A stretch of 64,000 nucleotides of DNA from assembly GCF_002817655.1 (NCBI RefSeq), contig NZ_NWQK01000002.1:328663-392662 (forward strand). The letters are read 5' to 3'. Position numbers and translations under genes: made by a program. Shown piece after piece: positions 42,272-52,082 of this stretch. Numbering within the stretch: the first letter of the stretch is position 1; each line of letters opens with the position of its first letter. The notes beneath the pieces are model-generated. The model had not been told where the DNA came from and did no database searches. It worked only from the letters and a program-made list of their open reading frames with translations. Source of the stretch: Candidatus Chlamydia corallus (GTDB taxonomy: Bacteria > Chlamydiota > Chlamydiia > Chlamydiales > Chlamydiaceae).

Positions 42272-45181
42272 TTAGAATCCTAAAATGGTTCTTGCCTGTA
42301 GATGGTGCGTAGAAGTTGATGGGGAGACCGATCCTTGATAGTCCAAAGAGAACACTACATGAGGAAAAAGTATCGTTTGATTACGCAATTTATATCCTAG
42401 GGCATTGCGAGCATAGTTAAGTCCTAAGATATCCCAGGAACCTCCGCTCGCAAGTAGAGTTACACCTACTTCGGGATTTTGTTGGTAGAGGACAGGTTGG
42501 TAGGAAACTTCTAGAGCCCATTCTGTGGATAGATGAAATTTTGTATGCCATTTTCCTTGGATTCCTAGAGGTAAAGTCAGATTATAGAGAGGCTTTCGAG
42601 AGATAAACTTTCGAGGATTGTCACCAATCTCTTCAAAAGCTGTTTGATTAGAGCGAATCGCAATTGCCTGGATGAAAGGACTGAGAAGGAGATGAGATCT
42701 TTGTTGCCAAGGGAGAGAACAGCCGAGAGCTGCTGCTAATGCGTGACTATAACATCTACCTTCGGCTCGTTCTTGATGTGAGGGATGTAGGCTGTGGAGG
42801 TGATGGTTCCCATAGCTATAAGCTAACGCTGCAGATGTTGCGAAGGTCTCTTTAAGCCAAGGGAGCTCAAGATAAAGTGAAGAAACTATAGTGTGAGCAG
42901 AGACAGTGTTCTTTGAACCGATCTCTTTAGTGTTGCTGAAGAACTGTGAAAAGCCTAGGGAGATTTTCCGATGTAAAACAGTCTGAGTGGATGCTTGTAA
43001 GGAATATCCTGTAGAGTCGATCCGGAATCCTGAAGCCTGGGTGGTGCTGTTTTGATGAACAAAGAGGCCTTCTGCTGTTCCTTGAGTTGTTAAAAAACCC
43101 CTCTCTATATAATGATCATCAGTCATATCATAACTTCTTAATAGAGAGAAAATTGTGTGGAAGGATTGCCAAAGGGGAGTCGCGGCAAGATCTCCTTGGT
43201 ATTCAGGGTTCGCCTTATATCCTGTAGGAGTCCAATTAGCATAAAGAGTTCTATACAGGGTGTTTGCAGTATCTATAGAAGCGCTATTTGTTGCTGTTAC
43301 TGTCTCTATCCAGTAGGGAGACCAGATACCTTGATAACCGTAATGTTCTGTTGCATTTAAGCTTTCAGGATAGAAATTATCTGTATTGATGTGACGCGCA
43401 TTTACATCGGATAGAGATAGAAGACGAATATTTTGTAAAGGCTCAGAGAGATTAAGACTGTCGTAGGGATCGCGATTTTCCTTATTTAAGAGAGTGAGAG
43501 GTCCTGATAAAGTAATTCTAGCATTATTGTCCTCTGTGAAAGGAGCAGCTGATTGTGTAGGACGAATCCATAGGTTAGGAGCTGTTCCTTTTTCTAAGAC
43601 CAAGGGAAGGTTGATCGCGAGGTTATTGATAATGATCTCCGAGCCGACACTGGTTGATGGAGTGTCAGCATTGCTACTTGTGGCGATGCTGGCTGCATGT
43701 CCTAATTTAAGGACACCTCCTTTTTGAGTAAATTTATAGAACTCCCATCCTGCACGATCCTCAATAGAGAGTACGCCATTACGGAGCTCAGCGCTATTTT
43801 TCGAACAGCTAATGAAATTAGATAGGTAATTAAAGTCTTCTGGGATATATGCTGAAGAAAATAATACCATTCCTTGATGGTTAGGATTGGGATTAAAAAT
43901 TAAAGGATTTGTAGTTAGATATTGGTGTTCTATAGGATCAAAAAAAACAGTTTTACGTCCTTTACTAGCTCCAAGTTGTAAGTTACTATTTGGGGTACAA
44001 TGTATCGCGTTGTATCTACCAAATGTAGTTTGGAAAATCTTATTATTTTGGAATACGATATCTCCTTGTTCAGCGAAGAGTAGGCAAGTGCTGTTTTTGC
44101 GAAGCATAATAGCGCCTCCCCAAGTTCCTTGATTGTTAGTGAAATACACGGGACCACTATTTTTGATTGTCAAAGATTTTATACAAATAGCTCCGCCATC
44201 GCGATCGCAGCGGTTATTATTGAAAACGATAATTCCAGGATTATTGTCTATAGACATTATTGTTCCATAGACGGCTCCTCCTGAACCATAATCTAAGGCG
44301 GGAGAAGATCCCGAGTTGTTATTAAAAATGATCGAGCCATAGTTATTCTTGATCGTAAAGGTGGAATTTGCTTTAACGGCTCCGCCATTGCTAGAATGAT
44401 TGTTTTTAAAATAAATAGGGCGAGTGTTGTTAGAAATCGTTGTATGTTCACTATCAATAGCCCCCCCTCCGCTATTAAGAGTATGGTTGATAGCAGTATT
44501 ATTGAAAAAGAGTATTGGTGAGGCGTTGTTTTGAATGTTACATTGTCTTAGAGTGTAGATTGCACCTCCCCAGTAAGTGGAGTAATTATTGATTAAGTAC
44601 AGAGTTCCTTGATTGTAAGAAATCGTGCAGTCTTTTCTGCAGGCAATGGCTCCTCCTTTAGGCTTTGATTCTTCTTCTATTCTATTATTTTTGATAGCAG
44701 TATTACAGAGAAAAACGAGGACCCCTTTATTGTTAGTGATGGTACAGCCTCCTTCGCAAGTAATTGCCCCTCCATTTCCAAGCGCTAGGTTTTTACTGAA
44801 GAAGGCGTGGTCTTTAACATTTGATAATGTGAAATCCTTACAGGACAAGGCTCCTCCACTTGATGTCGAAATGAAGAGGATGTTATCGATAGACTTGTAG
44901 TTAAAAAGTACAATGTCTTCGGATGAATTATGCCTATTTCCAACAAACGTAGTAATTGAAGAAACTCCCATAAGGTTAGACAGAGAGTCTATGAGAGGGA
45001 AGCTCTTACGATACTCTTCTTTTTTCTCTAAAGCGTACTTTGCAAAGTAGTCAGTTTGTAGACTATAAACTGAAGAAGTGATCCCTAGAGTGAAGGTCGT
45101 GAAAGTCCCGAGATAGGATAAGAAAGTATGGGTAGTCTTTGACTCTAGAGATTTTTTATTTTTTATGTTTTTTAAGACCAT
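42272..45181 (-). CDS. pmp16: Polymorphic membrane autotransporter Pmp16 (969 aa)
   Basis: Pmp E/F-group autotransporter. Seen: an unusually long basic start (MVLKNIKNKKSLESKTTHTF) before the hydrophobic export segment LGTFTTFTLGITSSVYSL; passenger with GGALSCKDF, GGAITCEGG, GGAIYTLRQ, GGAVYGTIM, GGAICIKS and WGGAIMLRK; VFFDPIEHQ; GYQGIWSPYWIET; barrel from about GYKANPEYQGDLAA to the final QARTILGF. A run of seven G on the coding strand (44461-44467, within SGGGAIDSEH) could slip. It starts 21 bases after the stop of pmp15, so the two are very likely co-transcribed. Close in sequence to pmp18, implying tandem duplication. Confidence 0.9.
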   Translation of the reverse strand: MVLKNIKNKKSLESKTTHTFLSYLGTFTTFTLGITSSVYSLQTDYFAKYALEKKEEYRKSFPLIDSLSNLMGVSSITTFVGNRHNSSEDIVLFNYKSIDNILFISTSSGGALSCKDFTLSNVKDHAFFSKNLALGNGGAITCEGGCTITNNKGVLVFLCNTAIKNNRIEEESKPKGGAIACRKDCTISYNQGTLYLINNYSTYWGGAIYTLRQCNIQNNASPILFFNNTAINHTLNSGGGAIDSEHTTISNNTRPIYFKNNHSSNGGAVKANSTFTIKNNYGSIIFNNNSGSSPALDYGSGGAVYGTIMSIDNNPGIIVFNNNRCDRDGGAICIKSLTIKNSGPVYFTNNQGTWGGAIMLRKNSTCLLFAEQGDIVFQNNKIFQTTFGRYNAIHCTPNSNLQLGASKGRKTVFFDPIEHQYLTTNPLIFNPNPNHQGMVLFSSAYIPEDFNYLSNFISCSKNSAELRNGVLSIEDRAGWEFYKFTQKGGVLKLGHAASIATSSNADTPSTSVGSEIIINNLAINLPLVLEKGTAPNLWIRPTQSAAPFTEDNNARITLSGPLTLLNKENRDPYDSLNLSEPLQNIRLLSLSDVNARHINTDNFYPESLNATEHYGYQGIWSPYWIETVTATNSASIDTANTLYRTLYANWTPTGYKANPEYQGDLAATPLWQSFHTIFSLLRSYDMTDDHYIERGFLTTQGTAEGLFVHQNSTTQASGFRIDSTGYSLQASTQTVLHRKISLGFSQFFSNTKEIGSKNTVSAHTIVSSLYLELPWLKETFATSAALAYSYGNHHLHSLHPSHQERAEGRCYSHALAAALGCSLPWQQRSHLLLSPFIQAIAIRSNQTAFEEIGDNPRKFISRKPLYNLTLPLGIQGKWHTKFHLSTEWALEVSYQPVLYQQNPEVGVTLLASGGSWDILGLNYARNALGYKLRNQTILFPHVVFSLDYQGSVSPSTSTHHLQARTILGF

Positions 45182-45202
45182 TACGTTTTAGATCATTTAT
45201 TG

Positions 45203-48010
45203 TTAAAATCTGATTATACTTGCAGCATTTAAGTATTGACTAAGGGTAGATGAAGAAATATCAGCAAAATAGTCTAGAGATAGTATTACCTTAGGAAAAA
45301 TCTGAATATTATTTCTCACTTTGATAGCCAAAATATTATAGGCTACAGGGGTTGCGTGAGACGTCCAAGTACCTCCACTAATTAGTAATTTAGAATGTAA
45401 TTCTGGGTCCTGCCTATAGAGAGTCGGACGGTAGGAAATTTCCGTTAGCCAGAACATGGGAACCTGATGCCAGGTTTTCCAAGAAGCGCGTATCCCTACG
45501 GGGAGAGAGATATTAGTTAGGGGATGGTGTGTGGAAAATTCGCGAGCATGGTCTCCAGATTCTTTAAATGTAGCTAGATCTCCTCGGATTGCTAAGGCAG
45601 TAATAAAGGGATAGATCTGCAAAGTATGTCCTTGAGGTTGTGGCAAGAAAACACAGGAGAGAGTCCCTCCTAAGGTATGATTGTAGAAGGATCCATCAGA
45701 GCTCCCTTTAAGGAGATCATGATAAATAGTATGAGTATGTTGTGAGCTAAACGTGTAAGCGAAAGATAAAGATAAGCTTACCCACTCTTTGAGGAGAGTG
45801 CTTCCTAAACGCATTCCAGAGAAGTAGGTGTGAGACGATATTCTATTTTGGGACTCCTGTTCTTTAGTTTTGGAGAAAAACTGGGCAAACCCTAAAGAAA
45901 GTTTTCCACAGCTTGTTGTGCTATAACCTGTAGTATGACTACGAAAACCCTTATAACCTTCCCTGCTCTTCTGATGAACTAAAAGGCCTATTCCTTGTAA
46001 GGAAGCCGCTAAGACTTTCTCTTCATTCCAAGAGGGAAGAGCTTGTAGGCCTGCAAGAGCAGTATAGGCGGATTGCCATAGGGTATTAGCAATGAATTCT
46101 CCTCGGCGTTCAGGATGAGGACGGTATCCTAAGGGAGTCCAGTCTGCATAGAGTTGCTTGTGTTTTGTGTTGGCGCCTATTAGAGATGCAGCATTTGTTA
46201 GTGTTGTAGTTTCAATCCAATAGGTCGACCAGGTTCCCTGATAACCATAATGTTCTTCAGAATTTAGCTTGGATAGGTCAAGTTGTGAAGAGTTAATTTT
46301 TTGTCCAGCTACATCGGAAAGATAGAGGAGGGGAACTCTATTGAGGGGTTGTGAGAGATCAATACTATCATAGGGATCTTCATTGGTACTATTTACTAAA
46401 GTAAGAGTCCCAGATAATGTGATTGTCGGGTTCGAATCCTCAGTATAGGTGGATCCTGTTTTTGTGGGGTAGATCCAAATTTTTGGAGCCTTAGCTTGAA
46501 AGGAAAGAACAGAAGGAAGGTTAATGGCAATGCGATTTAAAGTTATTATGCTTCCTGATGTCGTTGGTATTGAGGATCCTGTTCGAAGAGTTCCCAGAGT
46601 GGTGATCACTGCACCATTACCCAACCGCAGGGTTCCGCCTAGCTGGGATAGCTTGTAGCAGGCCAGTCCCGCACCATTTTCAATAGCAAGGACTCCTTGA
46701 CGTAGTTCTGAGGTGTTACATAAATAAGAAAAAAAGTTCCTTTCATCAGTGAAGTTAGGGTTTACATTTGCCCCCGAAAATAAAACCGTGCCTTTCTGAT
46801 CGGACTTAGAGTTGAATAGTATTGGGAAGGATGTAGGATGTTCATTTTCTATGGGATCATAGAAAATGACGCTATAGCCTACACGGGCTCCTATTTGTAG
46901 ATTTATATTTGGAGTCGAGTAAATAGCATTTCTGTACGAAGGACTGGGGGCGAGCCTTGTAGTTGTATTATTGTTAAAGACAATATCACCATAATCTGCA
47001 AATAAGAAGAAGTGGCTATTCGCGGAACCTGCTTCAAGGTTGAGCAGAGCTCCTCCCCAAGTTGCAGAGTTATTTAAAAAGTGTATAGGGCCATTTCCTG
47101 TGATAATGATAGATTTAGCATAAATGGCTCCGCCGTTACACTGGCTTTTATTATTGTTAAAGATTAACCCTCCACGGTTGTTTTCTATTATGCAAGTGTT
47201 GGTAATAAAGGCTCCTCCTCCTGGATTGTAGTTTGGCCGATAGTCTATTGTTGCAAATGCAGAGTTGTCGCTAATTTCTACAAGTTTCTTATTTGAGGAG
47301 ATAGTGATTGTCTGGGAAGAAAATATACCACCTCCTGATCCAGCCGAGTTATTTATAATTTGTATAGGCTCGGAATTTCCCTCTATATTTATAGAGTTCC
47401 CACTGAAGATACCCCCTCCTAAACTTTTAGAATTTAGTGTTTGGTTCTGGCTGATTAGAATCGGGCCTTCATTGTCTTTAATAGATAAATTTGTTCTAGT
47501 ATAAATAGCGCCTCCCTTATTTAAAGCGAGATTATCTAGAAAGACTCCCTGTCCTAGGTTATTTGTAATGGAGCAATTTGTTGCAAACAGAGCTCCACCA
47601 AATAATGCTCCTGAAGTTACTGTAGGATTTGCTGAAACTAAATTTGTGGTGAATGAGTAGTTCTGGTTCTTAGAGATAACGCAATTCTCAGCAGCATAAA
47701 TCGCTCCCCCAGAAGTTGGACAGACATTCTTCTCAAAGTATAGATCCCCTTTATTTTCAGAGATAAGAAGATTCCTACAGGTAAGAGCGCCTCCATTGGA
47801 CTCATAGTATTTATAATCCAGAATGAAATCATTGTGATTTCCTAAGATTGTTAGATCTTGGTTTTCGTTATGAGTGAATCCTGGCTGAGGGGATGTTTGA
47901 TGTGCAGGACTTAACGTAGTATAGATCCGCAAAGGAAGTTCAAAACTTTCATTTGCGTATAAACAACCAAAGAGCGAGGGTACTAGAATTCCAAAGCAAA
48001 AAAATCGCAT
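45203..48010 (-). CDS. pmp15: Polymorphic membrane autotransporter Pmp15 (935 aa)
   Basis: Pmp E/F-group autotransporter, first gene of the pmp15-18 cluster. Seen: signal peptide MRFFCFGILVPSLFGCLYA; passenger with NGGALTCRNL, SGGAIYAAEN, KGGAIYTRTN, GGGIFSSQT, NGGAIYAKSI and WGGALLNLEA; VIFYDPIENE; GYQGTWSTYWIET; barrel from about GYRPHPERRGEFIANTLW to the terminal NAASIIRF. No frameshift. Its nearest relative here is pmp17, so the cluster alternates two subtypes (15 like 17, 16 like 18), suggesting duplication of a two-gene unit. The promoter should lie in the gap above 48010. Confidence 0.9.
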   Translation of the reverse strand: MRFFCFGILVPSLFGCLYANESFELPLRIYTTLSPAHQTSPQPGFTHNENQDLTILGNHNDFILDYKYYESNGGALTCRNLLISENKGDLYFEKNVCPTSGGAIYAAENCVISKNQNYSFTTNLVSANPTVTSGALFGGALFATNCSITNNLGQGVFLDNLALNKGGAIYTRTNLSIKDNEGPILISQNQTLNSKSLGGGIFSGNSINIEGNSEPIQIINNSAGSGGGIFSSQTITISSNKKLVEISDNSAFATIDYRPNYNPGGGAFITNTCIIENNRGGLIFNNNKSQCNGGAIYAKSIIITGNGPIHFLNNSATWGGALLNLEAGSANSHFFLFADYGDIVFNNNTTTRLAPSPSYRNAIYSTPNINLQIGARVGYSVIFYDPIENEHPTSFPILFNSKSDQKGTVLFSGANVNPNFTDERNFFSYLCNTSELRQGVLAIENGAGLACYKLSQLGGTLRLGNGAVITTLGTLRTGSSIPTTSGSIITLNRIAINLPSVLSFQAKAPKIWIYPTKTGSTYTEDSNPTITLSGTLTLVNSTNEDPYDSIDLSQPLNRVPLLYLSDVAGQKINSSQLDLSKLNSEEHYGYQGTWSTYWIETTTLTNAASLIGANTKHKQLYADWTPLGYRPHPERRGEFIANTLWQSAYTALAGLQALPSWNEEKVLAASLQGIGLLVHQKSREGYKGFRSHTTGYSTTSCGKLSLGFAQFFSKTKEQESQNRISSHTYFSGMRLGSTLLKEWVSLSLSFAYTFSSQHTHTIYHDLLKGSSDGSFYNHTLGGTLSCVFLPQPQGHTLQIYPFITALAIRGDLATFKESGDHAREFSTHHPLTNISLPVGIRASWKTWHQVPMFWLTEISYRPTLYRQDPELHSKLLISGGTWTSHATPVAYNILAIKVRNNIQIFPKVILSLDYFADISSSTLSQYLNAASIIRF

Positions 48011-48400
48011 AGCTATTCATAACTAGAGAGAAAAGTTCTTAATAAATATTGAATAGGTTTATTGTCTATAATTTATTTAATCATCTTAAAATCGACTTAT
48101 TTAGCAAAATATTTGTCTACTTTTATCTTTTTTAAAACGAGCTGTTAATTTGAGATTTTTGGTGAAAGTAAATCACCCTTTGGAAAAATGATTAAAGTAT
48201 TCAGAAAAAGTGCTTTAAGGATTATAATCTATCAATTATTCTTCGGAGTTACTTTTGGTAATCTGAATACTTTGAATTAGGGATTTCTGGGTGTATGGGA
48301 TGATAGGAAGGAGTCTCTCACTATCTCTAGGCGATATAATTTTGATTCTTCTGAAAAAAACAGGACCTATAGGATTTAGATATTTGTGCTTCTAGATTAG
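48011..48400. other. Intergenic region upstream of pmp15, no gene seen
   Basis: AT-rich gap of 390 bases between pmp15 (minus) and the family remnants that begin near 48401. It should hold the pmp15 promoter, but I found no convincing -35/-10 pair. Scattered stops in all frames. Confidence 0.4.
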
Positions 48401-48973
48401 TCAAGCACTTTTATTTCTATTTCCAATAGAGTTTACGAGCCTTTATCTGGAGGGCATTTTTGCCCTTCATATCTCTTAATTTTAAAAAATGAAGAGCTTC
48501 GTTGTTTATTGTTGTCAACTTTTGTAGATCCCAAGAATCTAGGCAAGGAAAATCTTCGTCCTGTTTCTATAAACTTTGGGAACTTTACTTTCTGAACAGA
48601 GGTGGTCTGAGTTTGTGAATCCTAAAGACCAAGCTAAAGTGCATGGAAGGACTGGTTTATAATAGCCAGTATGTGTTGTGAAAGGCATAAGGTTGGGTCC
48701 TCAGAGTTCAGGAAAGTAGAGCGAGAGACTTGTGAGATTGGTGTTTGCAATAAGATTACCTCGGAACAGAATTTCGATTTTTCTTTAGACGTCGCCATCC
48801 GACAGTCTGTATCGAGGTTTCGTATACCAGAACGTCTCTCTATTGAGAGGCGTGCTTTGGGAGAAAAATTCTTTCAAAATCTAACTTTCTATCTGAAAAC
48901 TCAAGGAATAAATGCCAAAGGTGGGCAAGAAACACACCAATACTATAAACTGTCTGTAGCTTGCACAGAGTGA
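48401..48973 (+). pseudogene. Remnants of the 49200-51206 gene family
   Basis: Three pieces in three frames, each alignable by eye to the gene at 49467-51206. 48401-48595 reads NRVYEPLSGGHFCPSYL then NEELRCLLLSTFVDPKN, matching ERVYAPLSQEYYCHSYL and NDELRDSVLSAFLDPGN in the middle of the relative. About 48597-48655 reads FVNPKDQAKVHGR, matching IAPEDRDKVHGK near its N-terminus. 48671-48973 (100 codons from an ATG) reads CNKITSEQNFDFSLDVAIRQ, matching CNTIAAEHNFLFSLDSAIRQ near its C-terminus. The middle-N-C order means parts of at least two copies or a rearranged one. The last piece could still be translated, but nothing suggests it is functional. Confidence 0.78.
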
Positions 48974-49199
48974 GATTAAGCTGAGTAATCCGCACTATCG
49001 ATTCCTCTTGGAGATTCTTCTGCACTACCCATGTGTAGTAGCTCAAAAGCCAAAATTCCCTGCCGATTAATCTACTAGGCCTTTCTTAACATTTATTTCT
49101 AATTTTAAATATAAATAATTTTTGAAATTTTATTCATGGTTTTTTGTGATACTATTTGTTAAAATTCTTCAAACTTAACTTTTTATCCTTAAAATTATT

Positions 49200-49451
49200 A
49201 TGATTTCTTGTTTGTCTGCTTGGGCATCTATAGTCCGAGGGCACTTTTCTAGAGCTTTTGATTTTTCTCTACCTCTTTGTTCACGAATTTCAGAATTTGC
49301 GTTAGGGGTGATCAAAGGGATCCCAATTGTAGGGCACCTTATCATGGGGATAGACTGGTTGATTTCCACATGTGTAAAGAGGGAAGTTACAAAACCAACT
49401 TTTGTTTCTGATATAGTTGGTCTTCTTAAAACAGAGAAGGTTGCAGGTTGA
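49200..49451 (+). CDS. N-terminal piece of a stop-interrupted C. pneumoniae family gene (83 aa)
   Basis: Starts MISCLSAWASIVRGHFSRAF and includes a hydrophobic segment ISEFALGVIKGIPIVGHLIM at about residues 30-50, a likely membrane or secretion-related segment. It ends at TGA 49449-49451, after which the same frame continues without another stop to 51206 (DHIARVAEVLKSQR...). So this and the next entry are one gene split by a single nonsense codon. The leader is extremely AT-rich and lacks a Shine-Dalgarno. It could be a short product in its own right, but splitting by mutation is the simpler reading. Confidence 0.6.
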   Translation: MISCLSAWASIVRGHFSRAFDFSLPLCSRISEFALGVIKGIPIVGHLIMGIDWLISTCVKREVTKPTFVSDIVGLLKTEKVAG

Positions 49452-49466
49452 GACCATATTGCTCGT

Positions 49467-51206
49467 GTGGCAGAGGTATTAAAGAGTCAGAGAACGACTA
49501 TAGCTCCGGAAGATCGGGATAAGGTTCATGGCAAAATTCTTCAAGCACCTTTTAAATCTGTTTCTCTTGAAGGTTCTCTAGGCACATGGGCTAGAGAAAT
49601 GGTTCGGGATTATCCTTTTTCGTGGCAAGATTCACTTCCAACGATATCACAGTGTTCTAGAAACGAAGCAGTTTGGAAGGAAACATTTTTCAGCATGCAG
49701 AGTCAATTAGCTAAGGCATATTTAAACCTCCCTAGACCCGAAGTAAAGAAAATTCATATTGTAAGCATGGGAAAGGTGGGCGAGCTCTTTAACTTAGCGC
49801 GCCTTTGTAATGAGACTCAAAGACTCTATCCAGAAGCTGCTGTTTGCGTCTCTTTAGTCGATAATAATGGAAGGAACAACGTAACGGAAGAAGAGAAAAA
49901 AGAACTTTGTAACTTCGGTTTGAATTCTAAAATACAGTTTGTAAATTCTGAGGAGTCAGAGGAAAATGTACAAACGCATCCTGACCTTTGGATAGCATAT
50001 CATGGACGCACAAAGCCTGGAGAAGCCTGGAGTCGGTTTAGTGAAAATTTAGAACATGTTAAGAATAACGCTCCCTGGATTCATATTCAAAATGAAGAAG
50101 AGAAAGAGTTGGTGTCTTTATGGGATCTTCCTTGGATTAGAGAGAGCGATTCCTATACTCTTAAATTGGGGCTTCCCTCTAGTGGATTAGGAACGCTTGG
50201 ACCTCTATCTCCGAATAAATCAGGGCTCCTCATGGACTCAGAAAGGGTTTATGCCCCATTATCTCAAGAATATTATTGTCACTCGTACCTTGCTGAATTG
50301 GAAAATGATGAGCTACGTGATTCAGTACTTTCGGCTTTTTTAGATCCAGGTAACATAGCCAGCCCCGATCTTCAGCCCGTTTCTGTAAACGTTGTTTCTG
50401 GTGTTTCAGAAATATCGATAAGATTTTTATGTGCGGTTTCTTCTACGCATCCTGAAAAGAATGTCCTTACGATTTTTTGTAATTATCCCGAGACTCCAAA
50501 TTGGGATGAAGTAGAAAGAGAATCATGGATTCGGCGGGCTAAGAGTAAGGGATATTCTTATTTAAATATTTTCTCGTATGGATCTAAAGGCCTCAATGTG
50601 GATACACAAGAGATACTAAGTAACAATACAAGTGGGAAATCGTTCACAATCCTTCTCTTTGAGGATCCCGTTAGTGCTGCAGATGTGCGTTGTTTGCAGC
50701 TAGCTTCGGAAGGGATTTGCGTCTCTAGAATGGAAGAGGCTTCGGATATCTATGCCGCTGGATGTTCATTTTTTGCAATAAAAGAAGCTGGATGGTGCGT
50801 CCAAAAAAGCCACTGTAACGACTGTCAGTACGATCCAGAGATAGGGGAAGCTCCTGATAATCTTACTTCTCGCAAAGAAAAACATGTTACCCGTCTTGAT
50901 GAGATCATAATGAGCCAGCCTTCGCGAGACTTGTTGAGAAGAGAACATCGCGATTGTATCTATGCGTGCAATACTATCGCTGCAGAACATAATTTCCTAT
51001 TTTCGTTAGACTCTGCAATACGCCAGGCTCTCTGGAACTGGAAAGATCCAGAACTTCGCTCCCTGGCTCTAGAAATTAAAAATAAATTTTTTAGTTTGCT
51101 GGAAGACCCAGATTTTTCTGCAGTGTCTGGACCTAGACTAGGGTCTATAAAATTCCGGCGCCTATATTCTGCTTTGCAAGCGCGGGCTCCTAAACCTTTT
51201 AAATAA
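49467..51206 (+). CDS. C. pneumoniae-specific family protein, GT-B-like features (579 aa)
   Basis: Belongs to a paralogous family I know only from C. pneumoniae (possibly DUF1389). The reading from GTG 49467 continues, in frame, the 83-codon ORF at 49200. By eye two regions resemble EarP-type GT-B glycosyltransferases: HIVSMGKVGELFNLARLCNE ... CVSLVDNN near residue 100, like the EarP NFGDIGVVWRLARQL ... LFVDDL start; and LLFEDPVSAADV ... ICVSRMEEASDIYAAGCSFF near 415-455, like FVRGEDSFVRAQWA. The first catalytic Asp of EarP appears to be absent, so activity is doubtful. The C-terminal 90 residues recur in fragments on both sides. No good Shine-Dalgarno precedes the GTG. Function unknown. Confidence 0.68.
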   Translation: MAEVLKSQRTTIAPEDRDKVHGKILQAPFKSVSLEGSLGTWAREMVRDYPFSWQDSLPTISQCSRNEAVWKETFFSMQSQLAKAYLNLPRPEVKKIHIVSMGKVGELFNLARLCNETQRLYPEAAVCVSLVDNNGRNNVTEEEKKELCNFGLNSKIQFVNSEESEENVQTHPDLWIAYHGRTKPGEAWSRFSENLEHVKNNAPWIHIQNEEEKELVSLWDLPWIRESDSYTLKLGLPSSGLGTLGPLSPNKSGLLMDSERVYAPLSQEYYCHSYLAELENDELRDSVLSAFLDPGNIASPDLQPVSVNVVSGVSEISIRFLCAVSSTHPEKNVLTIFCNYPETPNWDEVERESWIRRAKSKGYSYLNIFSYGSKGLNVDTQEILSNNTSGKSFTILLFEDPVSAADVRCLQLASEGICVSRMEEASDIYAAGCSFFAIKEAGWCVQKSHCNDCQYDPEIGEAPDNLTSRKEKHVTRLDEIIMSQPSRDLLRREHRDCIYACNTIAAEHNFLFSLDSAIRQALWNWKDPELRSLALEIKNKFFSLLEDPDFSAVSGPRLGSIKFRRLYSALQARAPKPFK

Positions 51207-51222
51207 GATACTTCTTAATTAA

Positions 51223-51906
51223 CATCCTAAATCTACCTTAATTGTCTTAATCAGTTCTTTTCTTAGTATTGGTAACTTACTTGTTAATCTAAAATTAGCT
51301 CAACATGTAGCTTTCGTTTTTAGTGCACTTGCCTATGCACAGGCCATCAAAGATAAAGAAGAAACAGTAACCGAATCTTTATTTGGAGAGCAGTTGACAG
51401 CACTCCTGTGTAAGAGAATCTCCACCGAGAAAAATCTTACCTTTACCTTAGATGCAGCGATGAAACATTCTATGTGGAGATTCCATAACCCTGGTCTTTT
51501 TGTTTATGAAAGAGTTGCTGTAAGGGGATCATGCGATAGATGCTTTAGTATCTTATGTTTCAAATTTGGTAACTATACCCTACACAAGCTCTCAGGGCAT
51601 AATTCTCGAAGAGAGTAGAGTTATCCCACCAATGAGGATCATAAAATCATTGTGAATTGTGCATCATTTGACGCATTGGCTAAAAAAGTTGCGTTCTTAT
51701 ATCCTAAAGGCTCTTTGTCTCTCCCTAGTCCGCATCTTTCTATTTCTGATAATGAGTGTGCATCAGATGAAGCGAATTCTCGAATTGGATCTGCTATAAA
51801 ATCCGAAGATGAAACATGAGAAGTAGCATTTGGTCACGATAATCAAGAAGAAAGCTGGGTATTCCTGTCACAAGGATTTTTGAATGCCCTGGATTGTCAA
51901 TGTTAA
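51223..51906 (+). pseudogene. Second decayed family copy with two in-frame stops
   Basis: One frame stays protein-like from 51223 to a TAA at 51904-51906, broken only by TAG at 51616-51618 and TGA at 51817-51819. It reads AQHVAFVFSALAYAQAIKDK, then CKRISTEKNLTFTLDAAMKH (matching CNTIAAEHNFLFSLDSAIRQ of the upstream gene), then YPTNEDHKIIVNCASFDALA and EVAFGHDNQEESWVFLSQGF. No start codon with a Shine-Dalgarno is seen. It looks like a gene truncated at the 5' end and then hit by nonsense mutations. Confidence 0.7.
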
Positions 51907-52082
51907 AAAAGTTGAAAAGTAGTGTTGATAAGAGACTCTTTTCGTAAAGGGAATATGAAGCAACTACTGTTTGCTTCTCCTGAGAATAGATTTTTTTTAG
52001 GGTTGAATTTTCTTTAAATTCAAAGTTAAAATCTTGGATTTGAACTGTAGATGAGTTTAAGAAGTCTATTCGAGGATATAAG

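Noticed and set aside
49449..49451. TGA as a selenocysteine codon
   Set aside because: No hairpin of SECIS type is evident downstream, and Chlamydia are not known to use selenocysteine; a nonsense mutation is simpler.
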